Shown: positions 13,629-26,671, counted from the first letter of the stretch. The stretch: 64,000 nt of DNA from Chinchilla lanigera (GCF_000276665.1 NW_004955429.1:3237452-3301451), one strand, 5' to 3'. The notes: generated by a model not told the origin, from the sequence alone. Program-made: numbers and translations.

Positions 13629-14207
13629 ATTGAAGAATAAATAAAAAAGGTGTGGTATTTTTATATACTGGAATATTACTCAGCTGTAAAGAAAGATAAA
13701 CTTGAGGCTTTTATAGGTACATGGACACAACTAGAGAACATACTCGTAAGTGAAATAAATCAGACTCGCATGTATACTGTAACACTGTATTGTCTCACTA
13801 GTTTAAGAACCTGAAAGAGTGAATAAAATCTAGGAGGTACAACAGATATTGTGAAACAAAAGGAAACTGCTCAAAAGGAGAGAACAAATGGAATGAGAGA
13901 AAAGAGAAAAGAAGGGGAAATATGTATATATGTATACACAGGACAGCTAACATAGTTGTACTACTGACTTTTATTGCTCTATTGAAAGGAACAGTTAATG
14001 TTTAACCATTTGATCAATATTACACGTCTACATTTGTTTATCTGAATATCCAACTTGAAGATATCAATATGTAATACAACAACCATTGTTAATTTCCTAT
14101 CACCTTGCCTGAAATTCTGTTTTACTTGTATTGTTTTGTGTTATTTTGTAAATGTATGTGTTTGTTAATATGTTTTTGTTCTTTTATCTTTAAAATAAAG
14201 AAAAAGA
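13629..14207 (+). mobile_element. 5'-truncated L1 (ORF2 end plus 3'UTR) with 9-bp target-site duplication
   Basis: Direct repeats agatttgca (13620-13628 and 14208-14216) flank the element. It opens in ORF2 C-terminal code (ggaatattactcagctgtaa, gaaataaatcaga), continues through a 3'UTR and ends tttaaaataaagaaaaaga. It is dead. Confidence 0.8.
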
Positions 14208-15309
14208 AGATTTGCATCCCCAAATCCCCAGGCAATCACTAGTGAGATTTCAACAAATGCTCACACCATTCATGGGCAAAGTTAGAACAAAACTAAAAGT
14301 TTAGTTTGGGTCTCGTCTTTTCTCATCACAAAATAATGAAGTTTCTCTAAGATTAGCACAGCGTATAATTTAGTTTGCTTTGTTCCAATGAAATCACATT
14401 GATTGCTCCATGAATCACATCTTTAACTCTTAAGTGATGCAATGTGCAATTACTGAAGTGACTCATGAGTGTAAACACACAAAATCAGTGGATTTCTCTT
14501 TAATTATCAGTTTACATTTACCAAGAATTATAATTTGACAAGACCTGGAGATACTATTGGAAATAAACTGACCTTCATTAAAAAAAAACAACAATCAGAA
14601 GGTTACAGCAATGGAAAAGAAGCCACCTCCAAGATTACTCATCTCATGTCCTGCCCAAACCACTTCCAAGCTGCTCTTAAGAAGATAGGAGCCACACAGC
14701 ATCTCACACACAGTGTGACCAGGGGTTACCATGTCAGAAGTGTCTGGGGAGAAACTGAGGGTCTTAGCACTCTTCCCAATCGTGTTTCTTTGACTCTGGC
14801 TCCACTTCTACTTGTGAATCCTCTACCACTTCTTTGGAGACTTGCAGGAATAGCCTGAGGGTAGACTCACAGTGTTCATCTGTGTAGGACCCTGAGGATG
14901 ACCTATGCACCACAGCCTCTAAATCCGGGGGCAAAGTCCTCAGAAGGGTGTGGCTTCACCTACCTTTGAATTCTTGACAGAGTGGTGCAAGAAAGCATGG
15001 AAAGTTAGTAATGAAGCTGTGCCTTCTTGAGATCCCACAGGGTGTTCATAAAACAATGCTTTTAGTTTTTTTTCAACTATACTTCCTTCCTCCTAGACAG
15101 CCAGTCTCCTCAATAGCCCTCCTTGCCACCTACCTGCTCCTCACTCGTAGCAGCTGAACTCATTCCCTACTCTCCTGAGAGACTGGAGATCAAGGAATGA
15201 CCGGTAAGTAAGTATACACTGCCCTTAGGAAACCACAAGGATCCACACAGATCTAGTGGACACTCGATAAACATTTGCCAAATGGATAGATGAATGAACA
15301 AATGAATAA

Positions 15310-15530
15310 AAGCTGGGCTTCAAACTCAGACAGACAAGGGTTCAAGCTCCTACTCAGTGACTTCCTAGCTTTTTGACATTAGGCAACTTACTAAAATTCT
15401 CTCAATCTCTTTCACCATGGATAAAAGAGACAATAACCCCGCCCTCTGACTGCAAGAATTATAAGACCTAAAGGCTGTAAGGTGCTTTGCACAGTGCCTG
15501 ACATGGAGCACATGCTCCATAAATATGTTT
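15310..15530 (+). repeat. MIR SINE relic
   Basis: gggcttcaaactcagacagac, then gacattaggcaactta, tgcacagtgcctgacatgga and ccataaatatg follow the MIR consensus order from end to end. Confidence 0.75.
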
Positions 15531-15917
15531 TCCCTCCTTCCACTGCAGGCAGCACCATGCTGCCACTAGGTTTATAACTCCTCAGGAGTCCAGTAAAGGG
15601 CTGGTGAGGGAGAGGAAAGCAATCAGTGCTTGCTGAACTACACCGTCATAATGGGAAGGACAGGAGCAGAAACAGCTGTAATTTATTTTATGAGAATTAC
15701 CCAGCAAGATCTTCATATGCTCATTTCTCCTTGAATTTAGGTAGCCTCTGTGCTCATCTTTAAAACCATCTATACTTAGAACAGGACTCAAGTCACAAGT
15801 TTCCAAGAGTGTCATCGTGAGACAGTTAAACAATAAATGTAATCAGAGACTAGGGTGTGATGACATGGCAGAGGAGAAAGAAAAGAGCCAGTTCTCTTAA
15901 AAGAATGTGTAAGTTCA

Positions 15918-16025
15918 CTTTTTTTCTTTTGGTTTTTTTTTTTTTTTTTCTGGTACCGGGAATCGAACTCACGACGTTGCACTTGCCAGGCATGCGCTGT
16001 GCTGCTGAGCTAAATCCCCAGCCCC
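15918..16025 (-). mobile_element. ID-type SINE with 10-bp target-site duplication
   Basis: A tRNA-derived body (minus strand: ggggctggggatttagctca .. ggtacc) with an 18-nt T tract as its tail. It is flanked by perfect tgtaagttca at 15908-15917 and 16026-16035, so it is a recent insertion. Confidence 0.92.
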
Positions 16026-17179
16026 TGTAAGTTCAGTTTTTAAAATGTGTCTGATCTGGTTCTTTCTTCCTCCCCATGCATTCTTCTCTGTTGTGCTCTG
16101 GGACCCCCAAAGACTGACCTCTGAGACTGCAGTACTGCAGCTCCCTTCTCTGGCTTCCACTGGTTCCAGCCAACAGGAAGCACAGAGAGGATACTTGTGT
16201 GGGGAGAGGACAGCGTGAGAGTGCCCATCCCCATACTGTCCCCATGCCACGGCTGGTTTCCTCTAAGGGAACAGCCCTAGGGCAGCTCCTGCCCTGTAGC
16301 TGCAGGCCCTGTGGTGTGCTTTCTCCCACATTATTTCCCACCCTTGTTAGCCCATGGGAATCTCACCATTTGCTCTTTATTCTTTGATGTCCGTTCTACA
16401 TTTGCAAATAGGTTTTTCACTTCAAACCTTTGAACTAGATCTTCCTTTATAATAACTGATTGATACAGTCTATTTGAATTTATAGTTAGAAATACCTATA
16501 ATAATATGTCTACTATATCTTTGGTATTTTCCTTTTCAAAGGTCATAAAAAGCTCCTCTGGCATATAAAATGTGATTCATATTAAGTGAAAGAAAAATAG
16601 AAAAGTGAAAATTTTGTTTTATTGACAACTGCTAGGTTGCTAGGCTCAAATAATATTTGATTTGTATTTTAATCTTATTGTCAGTTTGGGAGTTGGACAG
16701 CTTTTCTCCAGTAAACAGGGTAATAAAGCTAAAACAACTTCTTAGTCCGTCTTAGGAAAAAAGCTTACTTAATTCAGAGCATGCCATAAGTATAATCTTA
16801 ATTGTGGTCTTTCTTAGGCCGTGCCCTGCAATTTTTCAATAATCATGAAGAGTTTATTTCTATGGCCTCAGTGTATAACTGCAAAGGGCACCTGACACAT
16901 GCTACCTCACTCCATGCCACACACCGTGCATGACGCCCCTGCATATTGCGAAGCCTGGTGACTCCACCTAAACATCAGTAGGTCACTCCTAAGGAGTTCT
17001 CTCCCAAAGGCCTGAAGGAGGGGCTCACACAGTTATGAGAAGAGTAGAAGAGACAGCTGGGAGAGCCAGTTTAAGCCTCCATGTCTGCATAAGACTCCAA
17101 GGTCTGTCTAGGTATGGGTGGCAAAGGCACTGAGTGTTACCCATGCTCTGGGCACTGGGCACACACAATAAATATGGTT

Positions 17180-17470
17180 GTCATTTACTAAACATCTTCA
17201 GTGTTCCAGGTCTGTGTCATGCCAGATGTCATTTCTAATCTTCACAACTATCAACACTGCTCCTACTAATGGCTTAAGCTTAACGGAATCTGCTATTCAT
17301 TGTGTTAAATACTGTACTACAGGTATTACCATATTGGTAGGTAAGTATTAATACTTTTTCCATTTTAAGATAAAAAATTGAGGTGTAGTGAAGTTAAGTA
17401 AACTGCTACAAATCACATACATATTGTAAGCTGCAGAGTTAAGACCCTGTACAGGTCTTTAAAGTTGAAG
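17180..17470 (-). repeat. MIR SINE relic
   Basis: atttactaaacatcttcagtg, catttctaatcttcacaact, ccattttaagataaaaaatt and aagttaagtaaactgc follow the reverse MIR consensus, with a possible insertion in the middle. Confidence 0.6.
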
Positions 17471-17631
17471 TATCTTACCCAAAGGAAACTAATGAATCCT
17501 GAAGCCATATGTCAAAACCCTACTTGCCTAATACTGATTTCTTACGTACTTTTATTTGAAGGCTGAATGGTAACTATCCACACGGTGCTGTGCTCAAGAG
17601 CTGGAATCCAGGCAATTTGCAGTCATGATAT

Positions 17632-17716
17632 TGTTTGTTTTGAGCTGGGGATTGAACGTGGGGCCTTGTGGATGCTATTCACATACTTTACCAATGAAGG
17701 ACACTCCCAGCCCCAT
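17632..17716 (-). mobile_element. Old ID/B2-like tRNA-derived SINE
   Basis: gagctggggattgaac..ggggcc..acactcccagcccc is the reverse of a diverged tRNA-derived SINE head. No clear target-site duplication. Confidence 0.6.
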
Positions 17717-18002
17717 ATTCACTATTTACTCATAAATTAAATGTTAGCAGATTTGAAGGCACTTGTATTAAGTAATAATATACTAATATATAACAATAGC
17801 TTATCTTCTTGTGAATTTAACATGAAATTTTACTATGATAAAGAAACCAATGTGAAAAAATGGAAAATTCTAATTTGCCATGCTCAAAAATAATATAACC
17901 ACTGGGGTACAAATCAAAAGTGTAACTAGTTTCCTCATAAGAATAATTAAAGATGCTTTGGAGTCATTATATAAAAGAGGAGAATTGTCACTCAGCTGCA
18001 AG

Positions 18003-18365
18003 CTACCTGTTATAGTGTAGATCTAAAATATCCCATGAACTCTTAAACACTAGGTGGTGGGGCTTTGGAAGGGTGATTGGATCATGGGGTGCTATACAGG
18101 GGATTAATTCACTGATGACTCCATAGGTGAATGTGCCTGACCAGGGGAGGTGGTTTACTGGGCATGACCAGAATGAGTGTATCTCCCTGCTACCCTCCTC
18201 CTGTCTCTCTGTATCTACTTCCTGACCACCATGATGTAAGGAGCTTTCTTCCACTATATGTCCCTCTGTCATCTTGTTTCTGCCTTGGAGCCAGTTGACC
18301 GAGGACCATAACTGTGAGCCTGAATAAACCTCTCCTTCACTTGCAGATGTCAGGTGTTCCGCCTC
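18003..18365 (+). mobile_element. MaLR-type LTR-like relic
   Basis: aggtggtggggctttggaa, gtgattggatcatggggtg, ctgccttggagccagttgac and ctgtgagcctgaataaacc reproduce the MaLR LTR order (GTGATTGGGTCATG .. CTGTGAGCCAAATAAAC). Confidence 0.6.
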
Positions 18366-18906
18366 AGGGGTGAAGTGCTTAAGACATTTAAGGAACTTAA
18401 TCCAATATGAAAACAATATAGAATGCAATGGCAGTTTAAATCAGCCAGTAATACAACAGAGCCCATTCCTGAATCTCTCACTTGGTCCCTGCCTTGTAAA
18501 TATATGAAGAATGGAATTAATACAAAGCTCTGTTTATATACAGCATGCTTAAAAAGAAAAACAGACTCAGTTATTTCTAATTAAATTTCACATTGATTTC
18601 ACGTGGAGAAATATATCCTTTCCTATTTCAGGGCTTGTTCTTATTTACTGTGTTAGTACCTCTGTTAGTTTTTTGTCTGGCAGCATAATTTTGGGTTATT
18701 TGTTCATTTTACTACTCAGTAAAACATGTGTGAGAGTAAGACAATGGTGAGGGGCCTCTTTGCTTCCAGTACTAAGTGCCAAGTATGAAGTATGAATTAA
18801 GTTATTAACAACATTTTGTTAAATGAGAAAGACCTCTTCCTACTAAGATGGAAGTACTCTTTGCTGATATTTCCCAGAAAACAGGGGATAACAGAACGTG
18901 CACTTA

Positions 18907-19110
<204 letters not shown>

Positions 19111-20089
19111 CTAGGAAGATGATGTCAAGATATAAAAAAGGTAAGAAATTTTGTCTATAGTAAGTTGTCACTTCTTTATAAGCACTTTATGTAGACACAG
19201 ACATGAGAACATCTTCTGGATAGATTACCAGATGTTACAACTTGGACTATGTTCCCCCACCTATCTATGTATTCACTCACCTAATTTCTTAAAAATAGGA
19301 CAAAGAGATAATTTATATTTTCTTTGTAAGTACAGTCCTGGTTAGGGCATGATTTACAGACAAAAATTATAAACAATCTGTGCATTCTGGGATGCACCTT
19401 TCGCTTTGTTATTATTTCCACTTGCCCAATCTGGCCCCATCCAAACCTCCCCCAAAGCCAGAATCACTTCCCTTGCTTCCACCGCAGCTGTTGACCCTGA
19501 GACTAAGAGTAAAGATGATCTGTGAATTCTGAGTGGAGCACAGCAAACTGTGAACTATAAGAGCAGTGAAGAAATTCAAAGGGGAGAGTGGAATGCTAAC
19601 CAAGGCCAGCAGCCCGCCTTGCTGTCCTGCTATTTTATCTTACTCTTTCCCTTAAACTTTGACTCTCAAACAAGTGTTATTTTTCTTTTTTGCCATTTTG
19701 CCTAAAATCTCACCAAGGAGAAATTTATTTGGACTCATAGCAATCCACTTTTAGAAAGATATGTCCACGTCACTACCCCTTTACACAGTTTAGGAGGTAT
19801 CAGTCACTTACATCTTGGCAGAAATTAGCACAAGGAGATTATGATCAGTGTTATACCTTAATACCTCAAGGAAGTCAGGTATGTTAAAGAAATAGACGTT
19901 TTGTAAGATGAGGAAGCAGAGCAGTACCTAGTTCTGGGAAACAGACTACACCAGAATTCGAGGGGCCCAAAGGAGCAGTCACAGTGAAGTTTTAAGGCTG
20001 GGTGAGGACGTTGGGAGTATTCTAAAAGAGGCAAGGAGGGGTGAAAAAGGACAGTAGTGAATATCAGTACAAACTTGGCTGTTTAAAAA

Positions 20090-20545
20090 TGCTTTGTGTT
20101 GCAGTGGAGTTCTACCCTGCCATAAAGAAGGATAGGCTTGAGGCATGTATAGGTAAATGGATGCCTCTTGAGACCATATATTAAATGAAATAAATCAGAC
20201 ACATAAGTTTAAATATTACATGCTTTCTCCTACATGAGAAACCTCAACCATAAGTAAAGAGCAAAATAAAAGATTGATAATAATAAAGAGATTTTTTCAA
20301 ATGGGGAGGAGAACAAGAGATAGAGCAGTGAGGGAAGGAATGGAAAAATTTTAAAAAGAGAATCAAAGAAAATAATGGAAATGGAGCTATTTCAAGTGGG
20401 AAGGGGGTTAAGAGTTGGAGGGAGAAAGGAGCGGTGGGAGAGGAAGGGGCAAATAATTAAGATGTGCTATGTACACATACAAACTCCTCACAGTAAATGA
20501 AATCATTGTGTACTGCGAACATGTACTAATAAAAATACATTAGTA
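20090..20545 (+). mobile_element. 5'-truncated L1 3' end
   Basis: ctaccctgccataaagaagga, then gaaataaatcagaca, a purine-rich 3'UTR (gaagggggttaag, ggagggagaaagg) and a final tgtactaataaaaatac, as in rodent L1 ends. Confidence 0.7.
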
Positions 20546-21609
20546 AAATGTACTAGTCACATACATTTTAACACAATTTTTATTAAAAAATGTTTTGTAC
20601 TGGTCTTGCAGCCGTGCAAAAGGTAGAATAACATCATCATTAACCTGTATTAAATAATAAAGATTGGAGGGACACATATTCCAAAGTTAAGTTCTACCAG
20701 ACATCCAAGTTTTGCATAGGGCAAATCTTTCATCAAGGAGATAAGTGAAAACAAGATAAGACCTGATAAGAGAAGGGTTCTCCGTATGGGTACACACAAT
20801 TGAATTACATTTTTAGATCTAGGACAAGATGAAGAGGCAAGTTCACAAGTTTGGTGACATCTACAAAACAATATACACACCAATTTAATTCATTATTGAT
20901 GAGAACCTCTATCTGCCCACAAATCAAGACAGCAGAGCAGAGCCTTTGCTTATGGCCCTTGAGGAGATTAATTCAGGTGCTCAGCAACTGCACACCAGGG
21001 CAGTGTGCTGTGCCTCACTAGCAGCCTGCTTGTATTTCACCTTATTTCACTGTCCTTAAAACCTTTTAGAGTATGTATCCTAGACACAAGGAAAGTGGGG
21101 CTGACGGGTAAGGGTATGGGGCGGGATTAAGATGAGGCCCCAAGGTTGCAGCTTCTTTCTGATCTCCACTAGCTCTTTCAGTCACAAGGACCATAGGTCC
21201 TGAGAGCAGAGGTCATTAATACACTGAACAGAGCATATTTTTACTCCATATCAACATACCTGATAAAAAATATTAAACTAGTCAACTGCTTTTTAATAGG
21301 AACATGAAATTCTTTCTACTTATCATTTTGAATACAAATTAGGCTCAACTGCAGGGTTGATTTGAACTGTGCAGGCTTCTCTTTTTATAGAGATTAGATC
21401 TCACCTGCACCCCATGTAAAATTCATGTAGTCACAGTGTTGGCAAAATTTTGTCATGGGTCTAATTGTAACTGTGTAGATCACAATAATATTTTCATAAG
21501 ATTAAGTTGTATACAGTTTTTTTAGTTGCTAGTGTCATGAGAAAATATAATTCTTGTTTTCTCTCATTTTAGGGGCTTTAGTGGAAAATCAAGGTTTCTT
21601 ATTTTCAAC

Positions 21610-23560
21610 TTCTCCTAAAAATTAATGTATAATTTATATACAGGAAGATTCACTCTTTATAGTATACAGCTGAAAGTCTTTATTAACATATACAATCACT
21701 TAGTCTCCAGTGCAATTTCTTTACCCTTCAAAATTATCTTTTGATCATCTATAGTCAACTCTCCCTCTACTTCCAGCTCCTGATACTCATCCATTTGTGT
21801 CCCTGTAGTTTTAACTTTACAAGAATGGCATATAAATTGAATTATATGGTACATTGGTCTTTTCAACCTGCCATCTTTGACTTAGTATAATGCATTTGAG
21901 ATTCATGTAATGAGATTCACTGCTTGTATTTTTGTTTGTTCCCTTTTATTACTGAGTAATATTGAACTTTACGGATGTACTACAGTTTGCTTATCTATTC
22001 TTTAATTTGGTTGTTTCCATTTTCTGGAGCTTATTAATTAAAATCACTATAAATATTTGTCTATAGGGTTCTGTATGAGCATGTGTTTTTATTTCTTCTG
22101 AATAAACAGGAGTAGGACTCTTGGGTGATAGGATGACTGTAGTTCAGCTTTATAAAAAAATCAAACTATTTTCTAAAGTGGTTGTACCATTTTTTAATCT
22201 TACTAGTGACATATATGAGAGAGCCTGCTGCGTTCCATCCTTATGAGCACTTATTGTCAGGTCTTTAAAACAATTTTTAGCTAATATAATGGGTCTTTAG
22301 TTGTAGTTTTCATTTGAATTTCTCAAATGGCTACTGCTGTTTAAGAACTTTCTATTTCTCTCTCATTTATATATCATCTTTGGAGAAGTGGCTGTCCAAA
22401 TCTTTCCTCTATTTTTGTCTTTTGATTTCTTAATATTGAATTTTAAAAGATTTTTCATATAGCCTAAATAACTAGATATAGCTTTTTTTCCCCACAATGT
22501 TCAATTACCTTTTTTTTTTTTTAAAAGAGACTAGTACATGAGAAACAAACAAACAAACAAAATAGAACAGTAGCAGCATACCAGTATCATGAACATAAAC
22601 AAATCAGAGCAAGAACATTCAAAGTGATACAGGGTCTGAAGACAAAATAATATGAATCAACAGTGGTTGTTACATTACATGTCACTATCCTCAACTACAT
22701 TGCTCAGATTACCAGATGTAAGAATGAAAGATTGCTCAAACCATTATAGGGAGTAAGAAAATAATTCTTCAATAAAACATTAGAGATAAAACAGTATCAC
22801 TAGATAAGATGGTAGGAGTTCACCACTGTAATTCCATTGCATATTGTTACCTTTGAATCAGTTGCTCAGATCACCAGACACAAGCATGAAAATCAATCAG
22901 AACATAAGAAATTGTAAGCATTAACTTATTAGTTATGTGACTTGCAAATATTTTCCTTTTGGATATATGTGGTTTGTGTTTTCATTTTCTTAGCAGCATC
23001 TTCAGAGAATAGATCTTAATCTGGGTAAAAATTCAATTTGTCCTTGTATGAATTATGTATTCTATTATATCTGAGAATTTATTAGCTGATAATTGAAGAT
23101 CAAAATAATTTTTCCTATGATCTTTTCTTTAACTTTTATAGTTTTAGATTTTACATGTAGACTTGTGATCCATTTTGAGTTAAATTTTTATACTGTGTGA
23201 GGTCTAGATTAAAGTTTATTGTGGGGGAGGGGTGCTGGGCATATGCAATTATTCCAGCATCATTTGTTTAGAAGACTATCATTCCTCATCAGTTGACCAT
23301 GTGCCTTTATCAAAAATAAATAATATGTGCTGGCTTTTTATTTTATTCCATTAATCTATATGTCATCCTTCCTTTAATAACATACGTCTTCACTATTGTT
23401 TATTTTAGCAAGTCTGGACATCAGGGAGAGTGATTATTTTCCAACTTTGTTGTTTTCAAAACTTTGCCTTTCCATATATTTTCTTTGCCTTTCCATATAT
23501 CTTCAGTGTGTTGAGTTTCACCAAAAATATCTTCCTGAGATTTTTATTGTAATTACACTG
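21610..23560 (-). mobile_element. Ancient L1 ORF2/3' region, antisense, interrupted
   Basis: Reads as the antisense of L1 ORF2 (aagtggttgtaccattttttaa, atttgaatttctcaaatggc, atgtgcctttatcaaaaata, tgatccattttgagttaa). It is split at about 22509-22925 by a nested insertion and has no intact frame. Confidence 0.75.
22509..22925 (-). mobile_element. Nested L1 3'UTR-like insertion with internal 160-bp duplication
   Basis: A T13 tract marks the minus-strand poly-A end. The body resembles the L1 3'UTR at 14020-14150 (atgtaatgtaacaacc vs atgtaatacaacaacc). Two copies of a roughly 160-bp unit, each opening tgctcagat-accaga, start near 22701 and 22863. Confidence 0.55.
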
Positions 23561-23934
23561 AACCTGCAGGTCAATTTGTGAAGGAATGACCTCAATAACA
23601 TTTACTGATTTAATCAATAAACATGTTATGTATCTATAATTATTTAGTTCGTCTTAGATTTCTTTTATGATTTTTTTCTTTTTTAGCATACACATCCTAC
23701 ACATATAAAATTTAGGTCTACATATTTTATATTTTTAGTGCTATTATAAATGGTACTTTTAAATTTTAATTTGTAATCAATCATTGCTAATATATATATG
23801 ATATATAAGCAGTTGGTTTTTTGTGTAATAACTATTTTTGTCTTATAGCAGCAAGAGGAGAGAAAATATAGAAAGCATTCAACAAATGCATTGGGGCTAA
23901 CAAGACATACAATCGTCTCTATACAGACTTGCTT

Positions 23935-24425
23935 AATGTTACGTCCTCCCAAAAAATCTCACGTGCTTAGAGGTGTAGCTTTTGATAGGTGATTGGGTCA
24001 TGGGGGATCTCTATGCATCAGTATACAAGCTAACTGATGAGTTCATAGCTCACCAGGTTGTTAGTAGGGAGGCCTGGTTGGATGTTGGTCACTAGACACA
24101 GGACCTAGAAGAGTGTCTTCTTGTCCCCAACTCCTAGGTTCTCGCTCTGCTTCTTTTTTTTTTTTTTTTGGTTTTTCTCCGGTACCGGGAACCGAACTCA
24201 CGACCTTGCGCTTGCCAGGCAGGCGCTTTTGCCGCTGAGCTAAATCCCCAGCCCCTCGCTCTGCTTCTTGATTACCAAGGGGTGAGCAGCTTCCTCCACC
24301 CTGCCCTTCCACTATGCTGTTTCTGCCTGGACTCAGACAACCATGGACTGAACCCACTGAAACTGAGCCAAAAGCACCCCTTTCTTTACATTACAGGTAT
24401 TGAGTGTTTTGTCCCAGCAATGGCA
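23935..24425 (+). mobile_element. MaLR-type LTR-like relic split by an ID SINE
   Basis: gcttagaggtgtagctttt, ggtgattgggtcatggggga, gctgtttctgcctggactcag and tattgagtgttttgtcccag follow the MaLR LTR order. The young SINE at 24156-24255 interrupts it. Confidence 0.6.
24156..24255 (-). mobile_element. ID-type SINE with 14-bp target-site duplication
   Basis: The body ggggctggggatttagctca .. ccggtaccgg plus a T tract on plus is flanked by perfect tcgctctgcttctt at 24142-24155 and 24256-24269. It is inserted into a MaLR relic. Confidence 0.95.
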
Positions 24426-24650
24426 AAGTGGCTAATGTACCTAATAAGAATGAAAAACCTGCAACATTTTCAAAACACAATATATGCTTTAATATTGTTA
24501 TATTTTTAGCTGCAAATATAATTATCTATTTTAATTCCCATGCATTACTCAATCTGGGAACTAGTGAACAGGACAGAAAATCATCTGTTACATGAAGTTT
24601 TAAAATATAATAAACATTTTTCGTTAGGATAGAGAAAAAGTAAATTCTAC

Positions 24651-24734
24651 CTTTCCAAGCACTGTTAGCTGCTGAACTAAAAGATGAGCACTTTCCGTTT
24701 TTCCGGCACCACTTTCTCCAGAAATAACGATGCA
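24651..24734 (-). CDS. MYO3A: MYO3A exon: ATP-binding P-loop
   Basis: This 84-bp exon has a cctgtgcag acceptor and a gtagaa donor, with phase 0 at both ends. It encodes 28 residues: [15 protein letters not shown], then [21 protein letters not shown] is the canonical myosin P-loop (Walker A) that binds the ATP phosphates; all invariant Gly, Lys and Thr residues are present, so motor ATP binding should be intact. GAGKTES with [11 protein letters not shown] fits MYO3A; I recall GSGKTES and LIVQHLTFLGK in MYO3B. An upstream in-frame Met at about 24806 would give a longer open frame, but it lies in intron beyond a clear acceptor, so the exon ends at 24734. Confidence 0.96.
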
Positions 24735-24843
24735 CTGCACAGGAAGAAAAGGAACCTGTGAGAGGACTTCAATCTCACAAAATTCACCTGACATAAAAGA
24801 AAGCAAGAGGGGGTTTCAGAGAGTATGACAGGACTTGCCTTAC
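24735..24843 (-). other. 109-bp MYO3A intron
   Basis: This complete short intron, from gtaagg to ctgtgcag, lies directly upstream of the P-loop exon and is free of repeats. Confidence 0.93.
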
Positions 24844-24948
24844 CTGGTCTGAATTATATGTGACCATAGACTGATATCCTAAATCAGCCATTGCAAAAAT
24901 GTGAGGAGGGTTGGCAGTTCTCTTTGCTCCAATATATAGTCTGGAGTG
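24844..24948 (-). CDS. MYO3A: MYO3A exon: motor segment before the P-loop
   Basis: This 105-bp exon has a caacctttag acceptor and a gtaagg donor, with phase 0 at both ends. It encodes 35 residues starting [19 protein letters not shown], followed by MADLGYQSM and ending [19 protein letters not shown] is the conserved myosin helix motif (P-P-H-[IV]-[FY]-A-[IVM]-A) leading into the strand before the nucleotide-binding P-loop. It is separated from the P-loop exon by only 109 bp of intron, the second-shortest in the window. Confidence 0.94.
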
Positions 24949-25102
24949 CTAAAGGTTGAAAAGAATATGTTTTGTAGGGTTTTAAAATTTTATTTCTTTT
25001 TTTCTTTAAACCATGGATTATTGACAGATATAGTTCTAATTTTAAAAGCAAAATATAAATAAAAATACCATTTCATGGCAACAGAATATCATTACATACA
25101 TA

Positions 25103-25162
25103 CATATGTACATGCACAAATCATAAATCATGCATACATATGTACATGCACAAATCATAAAT
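25103..25162. repeat. Tandem duplication of about 30 bp
   Basis: Two adjacent copies of catacatatgtacatgcaca followed by aatcataaat. Confidence 0.9.
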
Positions 25163-25198
25163 AATTATGTAAAAGAAAAGCCTGACATAAAACAGCCC

Positions 25199-25370
25199 AG
25201 GAAGCCAGGCGTGGTAGGGCACACATATAATCCCAGCACTCAGGAGGCTGAGGCAGGGGGATCGCTCTGAGTTCGAGGCCAGCTTGGGCTACATAGTGAG
25301 ACCCTGTCTCCAAAACTACAACAACAACAACATCAACAATAACAAAACAAAACAAAACAAAACAAAACCC
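25199..25370 (+). mobile_element. B1 SINE with A-rich tail
   Basis: gaagccaggcgtggtagggc, atcccagcactcaggaggc, gagttcgaggccagcttggg and agaccctgtctc form a near-complete B1 monomer, followed by a long (caa)n/(caaaa)n tail. Flanking copies of cagccca suggest a target-site duplication. Confidence 0.9.
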
Positions 25371-26060
25371 AGCCCATGAATATGGTATGATGTGAAAGAA
25401 AATATACTTCACTGGAAGTATATTTAAAATATTTTGCATGCTACTTCCAAAGCAGAAATTAAAAATTCAAAATACTATAACTTGATTAAACAGAAATATT
25501 TTATAAATACAACAATCAAGTATCATGCTGTGGACTACTCTTCAGATGAAATGTCTAATGTGCAAGCACTATTTTTTTCCCTCTTACTTCATTTAATCTA
25601 CATTGTCTCACTTGAGTTGTACAGGTCATACAGTATAGTAAATCCCCCAAAACAGTCTAGTTTAATTTTATATTTAAACTATTAGAGGTTGAATACTTGA
25701 TAATTATATATTATATATAAAATACACACTGTGTGGTAGTAATGAAGCCAATCAACATGCTACAGTGAATTTTTAAACTCACAAGTTTTACAACTAGTAA
25801 GTATATATTTTATACATATACTTACATATACATGTATATATTGTAGTTCTATTTTTGAATCTCAAATACTTGGTTCAAAGGCAAATATTAAGTATATACT
25901 TTCAGAGCATCTGTTTAGTGATATATTATGTAGGTCAAGTTGTCACTAGTAACTGGATATAATTAACATCCTGACACATATATTGGAAAAAGGAAGACTA
26001 GAAACTGCATCTAGATTGACTTCATCTATTTTTTCTATATTTACATTTTAGCAGTAATTA

Positions 26061-26321
<261 letters not shown>

Positions 26322-26564
26322 TTAAAAATCACTGTGGGCAACTACAACTTAATAGGAACATAGTAACGAATAAAACACCTAGAATCTAGACCATGGGTTA
26401 GAAACAGGCATATTAACATCAGATCTACAAGTACCTGCTTTACTGACTGGTATTTTTCTCTGGCTTTGAGAACCAAATGGGAACATCAGTATTAACTTCA
26501 TTTTCTAAAGGAAATATTATGTTTGATATTATATTATATGCAATATATTATATTGAATTCAAGG

Positions 26565-26671
26565 AAGTAAGTAAATTAAGTAGATTGAAGTAGATAAAAT
26601 AAAAAGTACATAAAAGTAGATAAAATAAGTAGCTAAAATAAAAGTAGATAAGTAGATAAAATAAAAAGAAT
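26565..26671. repeat. AT-rich array of agtagataaaataa-like units
   Basis: About six imperfect copies of (a)agtagataaaataa, of variable unit length, lie in tandem. Confidence 0.8.

Larger units (their letters stand above)
19111..24650 (-). other. 5.5-kb MYO3A intron
   Basis: The intron lies between the P-loop and switch I exons. It contains a plus-strand L1 3' end, a long antisense L1 with a nested L1 3'UTR-like insertion, and a MaLR relic split by a young ID SINE. I assign nothing in 19111-20080 or 20550-21600. Confidence 0.85.

Noticed and set aside
15918..16025. tRNA gene suggested by gctcag..gttcgattcc boxes in ID elements
   Set aside because: The boxes belong to tRNA-derived SINEs with A tails and target-site duplications, and there is no cloverleaf with proper acceptor pairing.
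18003..18428. 141-residue minus-strand frame
   Set aside because: It is antisense to a MaLR-like LTR relic and is a chance opening.
24624..24806. P-loop frame beginning at an upstream Met
   Set aside because: The residues before CIVISGE come from the 109-bp intron. A clear cag acceptor and phase-0 joining to the upstream exon fix the exon at 24651-24734.
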